Shown here: in pieces, positions 1 through 10,232 of the stretch
Layout: every line of letters starts with the position of its first letter
Position numbering within the stretch: the stretch's first letter is position 1
DNA from: Phycisphaerales bacterium
GTDB lineage: Bacteria; Planctomycetota; Phycisphaerae; Phycisphaerales; UBA1924
Assembly (NCBI GenBank): GCA_020849615.1
Contig: JADLFW010000004.1
Span: 62,001 to 126,000, forward strand
Length of the DNA stretch: 64,000 nt
Reading direction: 5' to 3'
Program-made: the position numbers and the translations under genes
The notes under the pieces: generated by a model
What the model was told of the DNA's origin: nothing
Database searches by the model: none
What the model saw: the letters and a program-made list of their open reading frames with translations, nothing else

Positions 1-1
1 C

Positions 2-2044
<2,043 letters not shown>

Positions 2045-2157
2045 CGAAGGGGAGAGGGGACAGAAAGAAATGGCAAAGAGCAAATAGCAAAGGGCAAATT
2101 CGGAGAAGACGAGTCTCTCCGTCTCTCCGTCTCTTCATCACTTCGTCACTTCCTCCG
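2045..2157. repeat. Low-complexity intergenic repeat
   Basis: The spacer has a purine-rich block (2047-2100, short runs such as GGCAAAGAGCAAATAGCAAA) followed by a pyrimidine-rich block of TCTCTCCG and TTCGTCACTTC units (2113-2156). The reverse complement of the second block reads AAGTGACGAAGTGA and AAGAGACGG. The same words recur inside dnaE (about 31350, 31995 and 33835) and before the aminotransferase gene at 23134. Confidence 0.6.
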
Positions 2158-2532
2158 ATGCACTTCTTCCGCACCACCCTCCACGGCCACCGCGTCGAGT
2201 TCCGCCTGAGCGATTTCGGCGGCGAGAGCATCATCATCGACGGCCGCGAAGTCTCTTCCAACCCCTTGAACTGGTTCGGCAAGGGCCACTTCTTCCCGCT
2301 CACCGATGAAGACGGGCGGGCCCGGCATATCGAGATGCGCCGCCAGAGCAAGAAGTTCACGTACGAAGTCATCGTCTCGGTCGATGGCCAGCCCCGCGCC
2401 ATTCTCAAGCCCGAGACCGGCCCGCCCGGCGTTCTCAGCCTCTGCCGGAACTGCGGCTACGACCTCGCCGGGCTGGAAGAGATCAACGGCGAGCGCCGCT
2501 GCCCGGAATGCGGGCGTCACACGTCGGTGTAG
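2158..2532 (+). CDS. Hypothetical protein with C-terminal zinc ribbon
   Basis: A 124-residue protein of unknown function. The C-terminus has two CxxC knuckles, CRNCGYDLAGL and CPECGRH, about 20 residues apart, which is a treble-clef or zinc-ribbon arrangement common in short planctomycete proteins. The N-terminal 85 residues are predicted beta-rich and match no family I recognise. There is no signal peptide or membrane segment, so it is probably cytoplasmic. The ATG follows a pyrimidine-rich repeat and has no clear Shine-Dalgarno site. Length, frame and cysteine spacing support a real gene. Confidence 0.75.
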   Translation: MHFFRTTLHGHRVEFRLSDFGGESIIIDGREVSSNPLNWFGKGHFFPLTDEDGRARHIEMRRQSKKFTYEVIVSVDGQPRAILKPETGPPGVLSLCRNCGYDLAGLEEINGERRCPECGRHTSV

Positions 2533-2620
2533 CCAATGACGACGCGGCCGGGCCGCAACGTGACCGCCGGGCCCGGACGGCGGCTTGCGTCCGCGCCCCG
2601 TTCATGGTGTGATCTGGCCT

Positions 2621-3145
2621 GTGCGTTGCCCCCCGGCCCGATGGCTCTGGACGTGTCTTGCCGCGGTCGCTCTGACCGCCGCCGATGGCTGCGCGCCCCC
2701 CATGCTGCTCGCCAGCGCCGGATTCCAGGCCCTGTCCAACGGCACGGCGGTCTACGTCAACGGCGAGCTCGAGGTCGCCTACCGCGTGCCGTTCCACAAG
2801 GTCTGGGAGGCCACCCAGAACGCCATCGCCGACATGCAGTTCAAGATCGTCGATGCCCGAATCCGCACGGAAACCAAGGCCCTGCTCTTCGCCGAAGAGG
2901 TCACGGGCCGCTCCACCACCATCGCCGTCACGCAGCGCACGCCGATCGTCACCAAGGTCACCATCCGCGTCGGCCTGATCGGCGACCAGTCCATCTCCCG
3001 CCTCATCATGGACCGCATCGAGGCCAAGATGGTCGACCTCGACGGTGACCTGGTCTTGCCGGCTGTGAACGTGCGCCCGACCTCCCCCGCGCCGACCCCG
3101 CCCGCGGCCATCGAACCGGCCCCGCCGCCCGCCCCTCCGGACTGA
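2621..3145 (+). CDS. DUF3568-like lipoprotein
   Basis: An exported protein of about 174 residues resembling the DUF3568 family of small lipoproteins. The GTG at 2621 puts a basic N-terminus and hydrophobic core directly before a candidate lipidated Cys (TAADGC, a weak lipobox). The upstream GTG/ATG alternatives give a longer, less signal-like N-terminus. The core reads NGELEVAYRVPFHKVWEATQ, typical of DUF3568, followed by a mixed alpha/beta domain and a Pro/Ala-rich tail. The function of the family is unknown to me. It lies 67 nt upstream of another envelope protein on the same strand. Confidence 0.7.
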   Translation: MRCPPARWLWTCLAAVALTAADGCAPPMLLASAGFQALSNGTAVYVNGELEVAYRVPFHKVWEATQNAIADMQFKIVDARIRTETKALLFAEEVTGRSTTIAVTQRTPIVTKVTIRVGLIGDQSISRLIMDRIEAKMVDLDGDLVLPAVNVRPTSPAPTPPAAIEPAPPPAPPD

Positions 3146-3212
3146 AGATGGGAATCCGCGGGCGAGCCAACTCGTCCCAAGACCTTTGCCGACCGATAAT
3201 TGCGGCAACCTC

Positions 3213-4247
3213 ATGGCCCGCCGCCCCGTCCATCCCCTGCTCCGCGCTGCGGTGCTGGTCCCCCTGCTGGGAACCATCGCCGTGCACGCAGCCGCCTGGT
3301 GGGGCCTGGTCAGCATCCGCATCGACCCCCACCGCCGCCAGATCACCGACAGCCCCGCCGAGACGGTGGTGACCTTCTCACTCCCCCCACAGCCCGCGCC
3401 CGTTCCCCAGCCCGAACCGCCCCCACCCCCACCACCCCCCACCCCTGAACCCGAGCCCGAGCCTCCCGCCCCGGAGCCCGAGCCGCAGCCCGCCGAGATC
3501 GCGATCGAGGCGCCGAAGGTCGATAAGCCCGCGCCGCCCAGGCCGCAACCCGCCCCCCGCCCGGCGCCCCGGCCCGCGCCCGTTGTGACCGTTCCACAGC
3601 CCGGCCCGGCCCGCGCTCCCGAGCCGGCGCCCGCCTCCTTCGCGGGGGTGCAGGGCCCGCGCGCCTCTCGGGTTGTCTACCTCGTCGATGCCTCCGGGCC
3701 GATGGCCTCCTCGCTCCCGCTCGTCCTGTCCGAACTCGACCGCTCGGTCTCACGCCTGAACGCAGCCCAGTCGTTCCAGGTGATCGTCTTCCGCGAGCCG
3801 CCGCCGCCCGCGCCGGGCCGCGAATCCGCGCGGGCCCTGGAAGTCTTCGGCGGCGCGGGGTCAACGCTCCTGCCCGCCACCGATGACCAGAAGCAGCGGC
3901 TCCGCACGTGGCTCGCGGGCATCCAGCCCTCGGGCCGCTCCGACCCGCGCGAAGCGCTGGTGGCGGGCCTGTCGCTCAAGCCCGAGCTGGTCTTCCTCCT
4001 CACCCGCAGCATCCGCCGCTCCGGGCCCGACTCGGCCTGGGCGGGCGGCAACCGCGCGGTGCTCGAGACCCTCGACCGCCTCAACCCCGCCGACCCCGCC
4101 ACGGGCCGCCGCCCCGTCGTCATCAAGGCCATCCAGTTCATCGATGATGACCCATCCGGGCTGCTCAAAGCGATCGCCTCGCTGCACGGGGACGGGCCCG
4201 GCTCCTACCGCGTGATGGACATCGAAGAACTTCCCAGCGGGGAGTGA
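3213..4247 (+). CDS. Membrane-anchored Pro-rich protein with VWA-like domain
   Basis: A 344-residue protein with one N-terminal membrane helix (about residues 9-35). A Pro/Glu-rich linker of about 110 residues (PEPEPEP, PAPRPAP runs) of TonB type follows, then a von Willebrand A-like domain beginning SRVVYLVDASGPMASSL. The MIDAS loop DASGP departs from the canonical DxSxS, so metal binding may be altered. The linker length suits spanning the periplasm. The ATG at 3213 is preferred over an in-frame TTG at 3186, because it places basic residues directly before the helix. The partner and role are unknown. A true TonB is unlikely because the C-terminal domain is not TonB-like. Confidence 0.75.
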   Translation: MARRPVHPLLRAAVLVPLLGTIAVHAAAWWGLVSIRIDPHRRQITDSPAETVVTFSLPPQPAPVPQPEPPPPPPPPTPEPEPEPPAPEPEPQPAEIAIEAPKVDKPAPPRPQPAPRPAPRPAPVVTVPQPGPARAPEPAPASFAGVQGPRASRVVYLVDASGPMASSLPLVLSELDRSVSRLNAAQSFQVIVFREPPPPAPGRESARALEVFGGAGSTLLPATDDQKQRLRTWLAGIQPSGRSDPREALVAGLSLKPELVFLLTRSIRRSGPDSAWAGGNRAVLETLDRLNPADPATGRRPVVIKAIQFIDDDPSGLLKAIASLHGDGPGSYRVMDIEELPSGE

Positions 4248-4330
4248 TCGGCGGCCGCCTGTCTTTGCGGTGCCGTGGTGGACGGCCCGGAGGTAGTGCA
4301 CGTGCCTCCGACGCGTGCCGGGTATCGAAC

Positions 4331-4353
4331 CGCCCGGCTCGGAGAGGCGGGCC
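4331..4353. repeat. Hairpin repeat, CTCGGAGAG family, copy 1
   Basis: An imperfect inverted repeat, CGCCCGG / GGCGGG around TCGGAGA. Related copies lie at 5989-6010 and 41473-41494, and a shorter version at 20147-20163. Copies 1 and 2 also share the upstream words GGTGCCGTGGTGGACG (4272 and 5873 areas), so the element is longer than the hairpin. Confidence 0.6.
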
Positions 4354-4382
4354 ACCATGAATGCCTGTCCGCGCAGATCTCC

Positions 4383-4388
4383 TACACT
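4383..4388 (+). promoter_or_regulatory. Putative -10 box, leaderless start of tmk
   Basis: TACACT lies seven bases before the GTG at 4396 and no Shine-Dalgarno site is present. This spacing predicts a transcript starting at or next to the start codon. No convincing -35 hexamer is visible. Confidence 0.4.
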
Positions 4389-4395
4389 CGCCCCC

Positions 4396-5130
4396 GTGAC
4401 CGATCAGGCTCCCGACACCGCGCCGAATCCTCCCGCCTGGCTCTCCGCGCTGGCGGGCCGGTTCCTGGTCTTTGAAGGCCCGGATGGCTCCGGCAAGAGC
4501 ACCCAGTTCCGCCGGCTGCACCAGCTCTGCGAGGGCGCGGGCGTGAAGGTCTGCGAGGTCCGCGAGCCGGGCGGGACGATCATCGGCGAGCGCATCCGGG
4601 CCATCCTGCTCGACCAGTCCCTCGACCACATGAGCCTGCGCTGCGAGATGATGCTCTACATGGCGAGCCGGGCCCAGCTCGTCCAGGAGCGCATCCTCCC
4701 CGCGATCGCGGCCCGTCACCTCGTGCTCGCCGACCGCTTCGTCAGCTCGACGTACGCCTACCAGGGCGCCGCGGGCGGGCTGCCCGCCGATGAGATCAGC
4801 GCGGTGGCGCACGTCGCGATCCGCGATGCCTGCCCCGACCTGGTCATCATCTTCGATGTCGATGAGGTCACCGCGGCCCGGCGCACCAAGGGCGTCGAGA
4901 AAGGCGCCAAACCCAACGGCAAAGCCCCCGCCGCCTCCACGTTGGGCCTGTTCGACGACCGCATCGAACAGCGCGGCGATGAGTTCCAGCGCAAGGTCCG
5001 CCAGAGCTACCTCGACCAGGCCCGGGCCGACCCCGCGCACCACCTCGTCATCGACGCCGCGCGCGGGCCGGAAGAAGTCTGGAGTTCGCTCCTGGCCGGG
5101 CTTGAGGCCCGCTTCGCGCCGCGATCCTGA
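4396..5130 (+). CDS. tmk: Thymidylate kinase
   Basis: dTMP kinase, which phosphorylates dTMP to dTDP for DNA synthesis; 244 residues from the GTG at 4396. The P-loop GPDGSGKST is at residues 28-36, DRFVSSTYAYQG forms the nucleoside site, and the LID region ends in DDRIEQRG. The LID is enlarged by roughly 20 residues (around KGAKPNGKAPAAST) compared with typical enzymes. The alternative ATG at 4357 would begin immediately after a hairpin repeat and add a non-conserved extension. The TACACT box seven bases before 4396 favours the GTG. plsY follows after 15 nt and is probably co-transcribed. Confidence 0.95.
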   Translation: MTDQAPDTAPNPPAWLSALAGRFLVFEGPDGSGKSTQFRRLHQLCEGAGVKVCEVREPGGTIIGERIRAILLDQSLDHMSLRCEMMLYMASRAQLVQERILPAIAARHLVLADRFVSSTYAYQGAAGGLPADEISAVAHVAIRDACPDLVIIFDVDEVTAARRTKGVEKGAKPNGKAPAASTLGLFDDRIEQRGDEFQRKVRQSYLDQARADPAHHLVIDAARGPEEVWSSLLAGLEARFAPRS

Positions 5131-5145
5131 CCCTCACCATCCGCC

Positions 5146-5838
5146 ATGCCCGTTGGCCCGCTCAATCCCGCCGCCTGGCCCGCCCTTCTCGCCGCGGCCT
5201 TCCTGGCCGGGTCCATCCCGACGGGCCTGCTGATCGGCCGGGCCAAGGGCATCGACATCCGCCGGCACGGCTCGGGGAATATCGGCGCCACCAACATCAC
5301 CCGCGTGCTCGGCAAAGGCCCGGGCGCGCTGTGCTTCGCCATCGACATCGCCAAGGGCCTCATCCCCACGCTCGTCGCGGGCTGGGTGCTGGGCCGCCTG
5401 GGCCAGCTGCGCATGCCCGCCGCCGATGCCTGGATGTGGCTGGCCGCGATGCTCGCCCCCGTGCTGGGCCACATCTTCTGCCCGTGGCTGAAGTTCAAGG
5501 GCGGCAAGGGCGTCGCCACCGGGCTGGGTGTGCTGCTGGGCGTCGTTCCCGCGCTCACCATCCCCGCGCTGCTCACCTTCGCCACCTGGCTCGCCATCTA
5601 CAAGACCTGCCGCTACGTCTCCCTCGCCTCCCTCACCGCCGGGCTCAGTCTTCCCCTGTGGACGCTGGCGATGTTCATGCTCTGGCCCGGCCGGGCCGCG
5701 GGCGATCCCTTCCCCCCCCCGGGCTCAGGCCCGTTCCTGATCGTGACGACCGCGATGACCCTGCTGGTCTTCTGGACCCACCGGGCCAACATCCGCCGCC
5801 TCCTGAAGGGCCAGGAGCTGCGCGCGACGAAGAAGTGA
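5146..5838 (+). CDS. plsY: Glycerol-3-phosphate acyltransferase PlsY
   Basis: Integral membrane enzyme that transfers acyl groups from acyl-phosphate to glycerol-3-phosphate, the first step of phospholipid synthesis. At 230 residues it matches the family length. Motif 1 (GSIPTGLLIGR), motif 2 (GSGNIGATNITRVLG) and motif 3 (FKGGKGVATGLG) are present, with several membrane helices and the C-terminal HRANIRRLLKGQE. The ATG lies 15 nt after tmk and has no strong ribosome-binding site, consistent with translation on the tmk transcript. Confidence 0.96.
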   Translation: MPVGPLNPAAWPALLAAAFLAGSIPTGLLIGRAKGIDIRRHGSGNIGATNITRVLGKGPGALCFAIDIAKGLIPTLVAGWVLGRLGQLRMPAADAWMWLAAMLAPVLGHIFCPWLKFKGGKGVATGLGVLLGVVPALTIPALLTFATWLAIYKTCRYVSLASLTAGLSLPLWTLAMFMLWPGRAAGDPFPPPGSGPFLIVTTAMTLLVFWTHRANIRRLLKGQELRATKK

Positions 5839-5988
5839 GTTGGCCAAGGTTGCCGCGTGCCGTGTTGCTGGGTGCCGTGGTGGACGAGCCCGCGAATCCG
5901 CCACGCTGTGTTGCGCCGGGCGCTGTGGGGTGCGCTCCGCATCCCCGCGACACCTCGATCCTCAAGATTACAACGCGCCCCGGCACCC

Positions 5989-6010
5989 GCCCGCCTCGGA
6001 GAGGCGGGCC
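5989..6010. repeat. Hairpin repeat, CTCGGAGAG family, copy 2
   Basis: A perfect inverted repeat with arms GCCCGCC / GGCGGGC around TCGGAGA. It lies just past the stop of the DoxX gene (minus strand) and 150 nt past plsY, between convergent genes, where it could act as a transcript end. The 5839-5988 spacer otherwise shows only the shared GGTGCCGTGGTGGACG word. Confidence 0.6.
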
Positions 6011-6014
6011 GCCT

Positions 6015-6809
6015 TCACTCCGCCGGCTTCGACGGCGAGCCGCCGCCGAAGAGGGCCCGATCGATCGCCAGCGCGCCCGACCCCGAGAACAGCAGCGACA
6101 GCGCCCCACCCAGCAGCGCCAGCTGCCACAGCAGCATCGCGTACACCGGCATCCCGCAGCTGTCCGCCGCGAACACCGGGTGACGCGGGATGAACCCCAG
6201 GTACGTCTGCCCCGTCTGCATGGCCGGGCCGAACTGCGTCAGCCACATCGCCCCCACCATCACACCCGCCACTCCCATCGCAGCCAGCCGCGTGAACAGC
6301 CCCAGCAGCAGCCAGCACCCGCCCACCAGCTCCGTCAGCGCCGCGGCCCACGCCGCGTACACGGGCCAGCGGCCCTGCGCCAGCCGCGCGGGCCAGAGCG
6401 GCATCTGCCCATCGGACGGGTTCGCCGCGCTCAGCAGCCGCAGCGTCAGCGACTTGTGCACGGCCCGGACATTGATGTCGGTCGGGAAATCCTCCGCCGT
6501 GTACACCCCGGACGGCGCGGCCTGCGGGGCCACCTGCAGCAGCGCGGGCGGGCCGCCGGCGGGCTTCTCGGGTGCTGAGGCCGGCGCGGGCGGCGTGACG
6601 GGCGCGGGCGTGGGAGTCGGCGTGACCGCCGGCGCTGCCTTGGGCGGAGCGGCGATCACCCCCAGGTTCGCCAGCGCCGCGGCGTCCGCGCCGCGCACCG
6701 GCTTTTCATCGAAGATCTTGGCCGAGCCGGCCCAGATGAACGTCAGCCCCAGCGCCACCCGCAGAAAAAACGGCGCCACACTCACGGCACAACGGTCACG
6801 GAATCCCAT
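6015..6809 (-). CDS. DoxX family membrane protein
   Basis: A 264-residue DoxX/DoxD-type membrane protein. The first helix, FLRVALGLTFIWAGSAKIF, carries the family signature. Three further helices lie at about residues 150-250 (AAWAAALTELVGGCWLLLGL, RLAAMGVAGVMVGAMWL, ALLGGALSLLFSG). Between helix 1 and helix 2 is an unusual insert of about 100 residues, Pro/Ala-rich then polar (residues 37-140), that is absent from ordinary DoxX proteins of about 140 residues. Some DoxX relatives take part in quinone-linked oxidation; the role here is unknown. The ATG follows GGGAAAGGAAG, an acceptable ribosome-binding site. Confidence 0.85.
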   Translation of the reverse strand: MGFRDRCAVSVAPFFLRVALGLTFIWAGSAKIFDEKPVRGADAAALANLGVIAAPPKAAPAVTPTPTPAPVTPPAPASAPEKPAGGPPALLQVAPQAAPSGVYTAEDFPTDINVRAVHKSLTLRLLSAANPSDGQMPLWPARLAQGRWPVYAAWAAALTELVGGCWLLLGLFTRLAAMGVAGVMVGAMWLTQFGPAMQTGQTYLGFIPRHPVFAADSCGMPVYAMLLWQLALLGGALSLLFSGSGALAIDRALFGGGSPSKPAE

Positions 6810-7470
6810 GCTTTGCTTCCTTTCCCGGACCCGGCCCGGCGGTGGCGCACACGAATCCTTCCGCTCACGCCCCGCCCGGTTTCATCTTACAGGATGCGGG
6901 CCCCCGGAAAGGCCCGGGCCGGGCCCGGCGTCTTCGATATGTTCGATGAAACCTCCGCACCCCCGGGCCGGCATAGGACACCGCTCCGCCCGGCTCCTGT
7001 GGCGGTGATCCCCGGCGCTCTGTCGGGGGTTCGCAAGTCCTGTTCAAACGTCCGCGTTTCGGGATCATCCAGTGTGCTCTGATCGCCGGCCCGGCGCGTG
7101 GTCGCGTTTGCGCGTCGCCCACCCCTCCGGGCCCGGCGGTTGCCCGTGATCAGCGCCGGACTCCCCCGGCGCGGGCCGCGGGCGCCCGGGCCTCGTGCCG
7201 CCCCGTGCGGTCACGGACCCGGTTCTTTTCGTTCACTCCGCCGCGCGAGGCCCGCGCTGGCGTTTGGGAAATGGCATCCCCGCCCGAGACTCGCGCCGCG
7301 CTGCGCGGGCCGATCCCCGGGGCCCCGGCCGCGGGCCTTGCCCGCGGGGTGAAGGTTCGTGGTGGCTCGCCCCCTCGCGGACTACCCTGATCCCTCGCGG
7401 GCCCGACGGAACAAGCAGCCGGGCCGGCCCGCCCGTCCCCGTGGTGGGGGCGCTGGGGAAAGCCGACGCC
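6810..7470. other. 660-nt intergenic region, no gene seen
   Basis: The region separates the divergent DoxX and ferredoxin genes. It is GC-rich, with many GGGCCCGG-type words and no open frame with family resemblance. A possible -10 for DoxX (TAAGAT on the minus strand, 6889-6884) is the only regulatory signal I can point to. The frame upstream of the ferredoxin ATG stays open to 7195 but codes nothing ferredoxin-like. Confidence 0.5.
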
Positions 7471-7737
7471 ATGCCGCACATCATCGCCGAGCCGTGCATC
7501 GGGACCAAGGACACCTCGTGCGTCGAGGTGTGCCCCGTGGACTGCATCCATCCGACCAAGAACGAGGCCGACTTCGCGACCGCCGACCAGCTCTACATCG
7601 ACCCCGACACCTGCATCGACTGCGGCCTGTGCGTGGATGAGTGCCCGGTGAAGGCGATCTTCCCCCAGGAAGACCTCCCCGCGGAGTGGAACAAGTACAT
7701 CCAGGTCAACCTGGATTACTACAAGAGCAAGGGCTGA
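7471..7737 (+). CDS. Ferredoxin, 7Fe/8Fe bacterial type
   Basis: An 88-residue cytoplasmic electron carrier. The N-terminal site reads PCIGTKDTSCVEVCPVDCIH, with the long C-x7-C-x3-C spacing plus a CPxxC that is typical of seven-iron FdxA-like ferredoxins. The second site is a classic CIDCGLCVDECP [4Fe-4S] ligand set. The acidic C-terminus (EEWNKY-like PAEWNKYIQVN) matches short ferredoxins of actinobacteria and planctomycetes. The ATG at 7471 begins the conserved MPHIIAEPC. The frame remains open upstream but is not conserved. No redox partner gene is adjacent. Confidence 0.93.
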   Translation: MPHIIAEPCIGTKDTSCVEVCPVDCIHPTKNEADFATADQLYIDPDTCIDCGLCVDECPVKAIFPQEDLPAEWNKYIQVNLDYYKSKG

Positions 7738-7952
7738 GCGGGCCCGCGCGCGTCCATCCTCCCACTAACCTGTGGATCGAGTTTCCCCGGTTCTCGGCAC
7801 TGATGCGCACCCGTTCTGCACCACACTTTTGTGCGGCCGCGCGGGCTGTCCGCGCTCGCTAGGTTGATCGGAACGGCCCGGCAGTTCTGACGGGCCGCGG
7901 CGTGGTTTCTCGTGCGGTTCCCACAACCAGTTCGGGGAGAAGGAGCATTCGC

Positions 7953-9680
7953 ATGCGATGCAGAGGAACATGGTGCGCAGCGGCGGCGCTCACGGCGGCG
8001 GCAGCTCTGTCGCCGTCGGCGATGGCGCAGGTCGTGCTCACCGGCAACATCCCCGCGGGCACCTACACGTACTTCGATCAGGATGTGCAGATCTACGACG
8101 CGACGATCGTCGCCGGCACGGGCACGACGCTCACCATCCGCGTCAACAACGGCAAGATCTCCGTCGGCGCGGGCCTGTACAGCTGGGGCATCGACGGCCG
8201 CGGCCAGGATGGCGCGGATGGCTGGACGTTCTACCCGCCGCAGGCGGGCCAGCCCGGCACCGCCGGGTACAGCGTCGTGCTCGAAACCACCCCGCTCATG
8301 TCCACCGGCTCGGTCCCCCGCGACCGCAGCATCCAGGTCGGCAAGCCCATCGACTGCTCGGGCGGTGATGGGGGCGATGGCGCCTGGGGCCGCGATGGCT
8401 ACTTCGACGACTGCGCCTACATCGGCGCTGAGGACGGATACACCGCCGCCGCCGGCTCGACCGGCGGCAGCATCAGGCTCACCGCCGCGGGCGACATCGC
8501 CATCTCGGGCGCCCTGGACACATCGGGCGGCGCCGGCGGCAACGGCGGCGGCGGGGGCCAGGGCATCATCGGCTTCGCGGGTGTGGGGCGGCCGGGCCGC
8601 AACGGCGGCAACGCCGGGCCCGTCACCGTCGAGCAGACCAAGTTCGCCCCCGCCAACTCGTGGGTCTCGCTCTACGTCAACTACGCCAGCTCCGGCTCCA
8701 TCCTCGCCTACGGCGGCCAGGGCGGCAGCGGCGGCGCCGGCAACTACGGGCAGCCGGGCCCGCAGCCCGGCGGCAACGGGGGTAACGGCGGCAGCGGCGG
8801 CGCCGTGAAGGTCACGGCCCGCAACTACACGATGTCGGCGGCGCAGGGCGTCTGCTCGGTCGCCACCGGCGGCGGCTACGGCGGCGCGGGCGGAAACGGG
8901 GGCGGCGGCAACAGTTCGAGCTGCTACGAGCTCTACTGCTCCACCGGCGGCCCGTACAAGTACACCATCACCGCCTCCGGCGGGGCCAACAGCGGTTCGG
9001 GCGGCCACGGCGGCGCGGCCGGGCCCATCACCATCACCAGCGATGACATGCTGGGCATGGGCCTCTACTGCGGGCTCGCGGCCCGCGGCGGCAACGGCGC
9101 CACCGCGGGCATCGCCGGCTCGGGCGGCGTCTACACCGGCGACATGTGCGAGAACGGCACCGAGTGCGAGAACTACTCGGTCTTCGGGCCCGGGCAGACC
9201 TTCCCGTCGGGTCACGGCGGCGCGGGCGGAGCGATCACCACCAGCTGCAAGACCCTGTCGCTCGCGTACTCATCCTCGGGCGGATCCGCGGGCATGGACA
9301 GCAGCGGCGGCGATGGCGCCGACGGCATCGACGGCTCCATGGCCGGGGTCTACTGCTGCGGCGAGCCCCCCGAGCCCTTCGGCGGGCACGGCGGACAGGG
9401 CGGCGCGGGCGGCGCCGGCGGCAAGGGCGCCAACATCAGCCTCAAGTACGTCTACTACTTCGTCACCAACGAGCCCTACTCCTTCTGCGGCGGCCAGGGC
9501 AAGCCGGGCGGCGATGGGGCCAACGGCACCCCGCCGGGCCCGGGCGGCATCGGCGGCGCCTGCGGGGCCGGCGGCCAGCTCATCAAGAACAGCGTCATCC
9601 AGCCCATCGCGTGCGTGCAGTGCCCGGCCATCACCGGCGCGGGCGGCACCAACGACCTGGGGCTGTGCGGCATCCGGTGA
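7953..9680 (+). CDS. Secreted glycine-rich, beta-helix-like repeat protein
   Basis: An exported 575-residue protein with a signal peptide ending SAMA-Q (residue 30 region). GGAGAAGGAG precedes the ATG at 7953. The mature part alternates Gly/Asn/Ser-rich loops (GGNGGNGGSGG) with short strand motifs such as GGSIRLTAAGDI, GGAVKVTARNY, AGPITITSDDM and GGAITTSCK. This gives roughly six irregular repeats that could form a solenoid with glycine-rich turns. Cysteines are frequent, including CVQCP near the end. There is no dockerin, PEP-CTERM or membrane anchor, so it is probably released or bound to the surface. I do not recognise a named family. A strong terminator follows. Confidence 0.8.
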   Translation: MRCRGTWCAAAALTAAAALSPSAMAQVVLTGNIPAGTYTYFDQDVQIYDATIVAGTGTTLTIRVNNGKISVGAGLYSWGIDGRGQDGADGWTFYPPQAGQPGTAGYSVVLETTPLMSTGSVPRDRSIQVGKPIDCSGGDGGDGAWGRDGYFDDCAYIGAEDGYTAAAGSTGGSIRLTAAGDIAISGALDTSGGAGGNGGGGGQGIIGFAGVGRPGRNGGNAGPVTVEQTKFAPANSWVSLYVNYASSGSILAYGGQGGSGGAGNYGQPGPQPGGNGGNGGSGGAVKVTARNYTMSAAQGVCSVATGGGYGGAGGNGGGGNSSSCYELYCSTGGPYKYTITASGGANSGSGGHGGAAGPITITSDDMLGMGLYCGLAARGGNGATAGIAGSGGVYTGDMCENGTECENYSVFGPGQTFPSGHGGAGGAITTSCKTLSLAYSSSGGSAGMDSSGGDGADGIDGSMAGVYCCGEPPEPFGGHGGQGGAGGAGGKGANISLKYVYYFVTNEPYSFCGGQGKPGGDGANGTPPGPGGIGGACGAGGQLIKNSVIQPIACVQCPAITGAGGTNDLGLCGIR

Positions 9681-9710
9681 TCGACCGTTCAACCCGCTGA
9701 TCGAACGCTA

Positions 9711-9736
9711 GCGCCCGGGCCCGGCCCCGGGCGTTT
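9711..9736 (+). terminator. Hairpin terminator after the Gly-rich gene
   Basis: Eight-pair stem CGCCCGGG / CCCGGGCG with a short loop, followed by TTTT, 31 nt after the stop codon. Confidence 0.75.
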
Positions 9737-9781
9737 TCATGCGCCCGCCCGCACGCGGCGGTCGCTCCGCGGCAGCCGCGG

Positions 9782-9828
9782 AAAAAAAACCCGCCCGGGG
9801 AGGGAAACCCTCTTCCGAGCGGGCGTTT
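9782..9828 (-). terminator. Terminator downstream of metG
   Basis: Two-part stem (CGCCCG / CGGGCG outer, GAGGG / CCCTC inner, AAA loop). On the minus strand it runs into eight U residues (the A8 run at 9782-9789), a strong minus-strand terminator. The plus-strand side ends in GTTTC, so weak bidirectional use is possible. Confidence 0.7.
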
Positions 9829-10232
9829 CGGGGCGAGTTGGGCGGGCCGATCGTCGGCGATCCCCGCAGGCCCGACATCCTTCCCGAATTCGGGAACGTT
9901 GTCAACCCGAACTTACATGTTTCACGAACCTCAAATCTGTGGAACTAATGTTCCTCCGGTTCCCGGCGGTGCCGGTCGGAGCAAGACCCATCGTCACGCC
10001 GCGAAAACGCTGATCGGATCTGGAAACGGCCCCCGTTTGATCGAACCAGCAGATTAAAAAAATCTCACGCTCGTCGGCCATGAGAAATCCCCGCTCGCAA
10101 TTCGGCGGTGGTGTGCACGGCCACCGGAGTTCGATATCCCGATCGAAATGGATGCACCATGCGCGATGAGAACGCTTCCAGCGCGGGCGGTGCGCAGCGA
10201 TTGGCCGGGGGTATGGCTGGCGCGAGCGCGAA
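9829..10232. other. 400-nt region downstream of metG, no gene seen
   Basis: This is the most AT-rich stretch between 5 and 15 kb (for example around 9905-9955 and 10050-10070). It includes the palindrome CCCGAATTCGGG at 9884-9895. A 59-codon open frame on the minus strand (10081-9902) has no family resemblance. It is best read as a long 3' untranslated region of metG. Confidence 0.4.

Noticed and set aside
9902..10081. 59-codon minus-strand frame downstream of metG
   Set aside because: There is no family resemblance, the ribosome-binding site is poor, and it sits between metG and its probable terminator.
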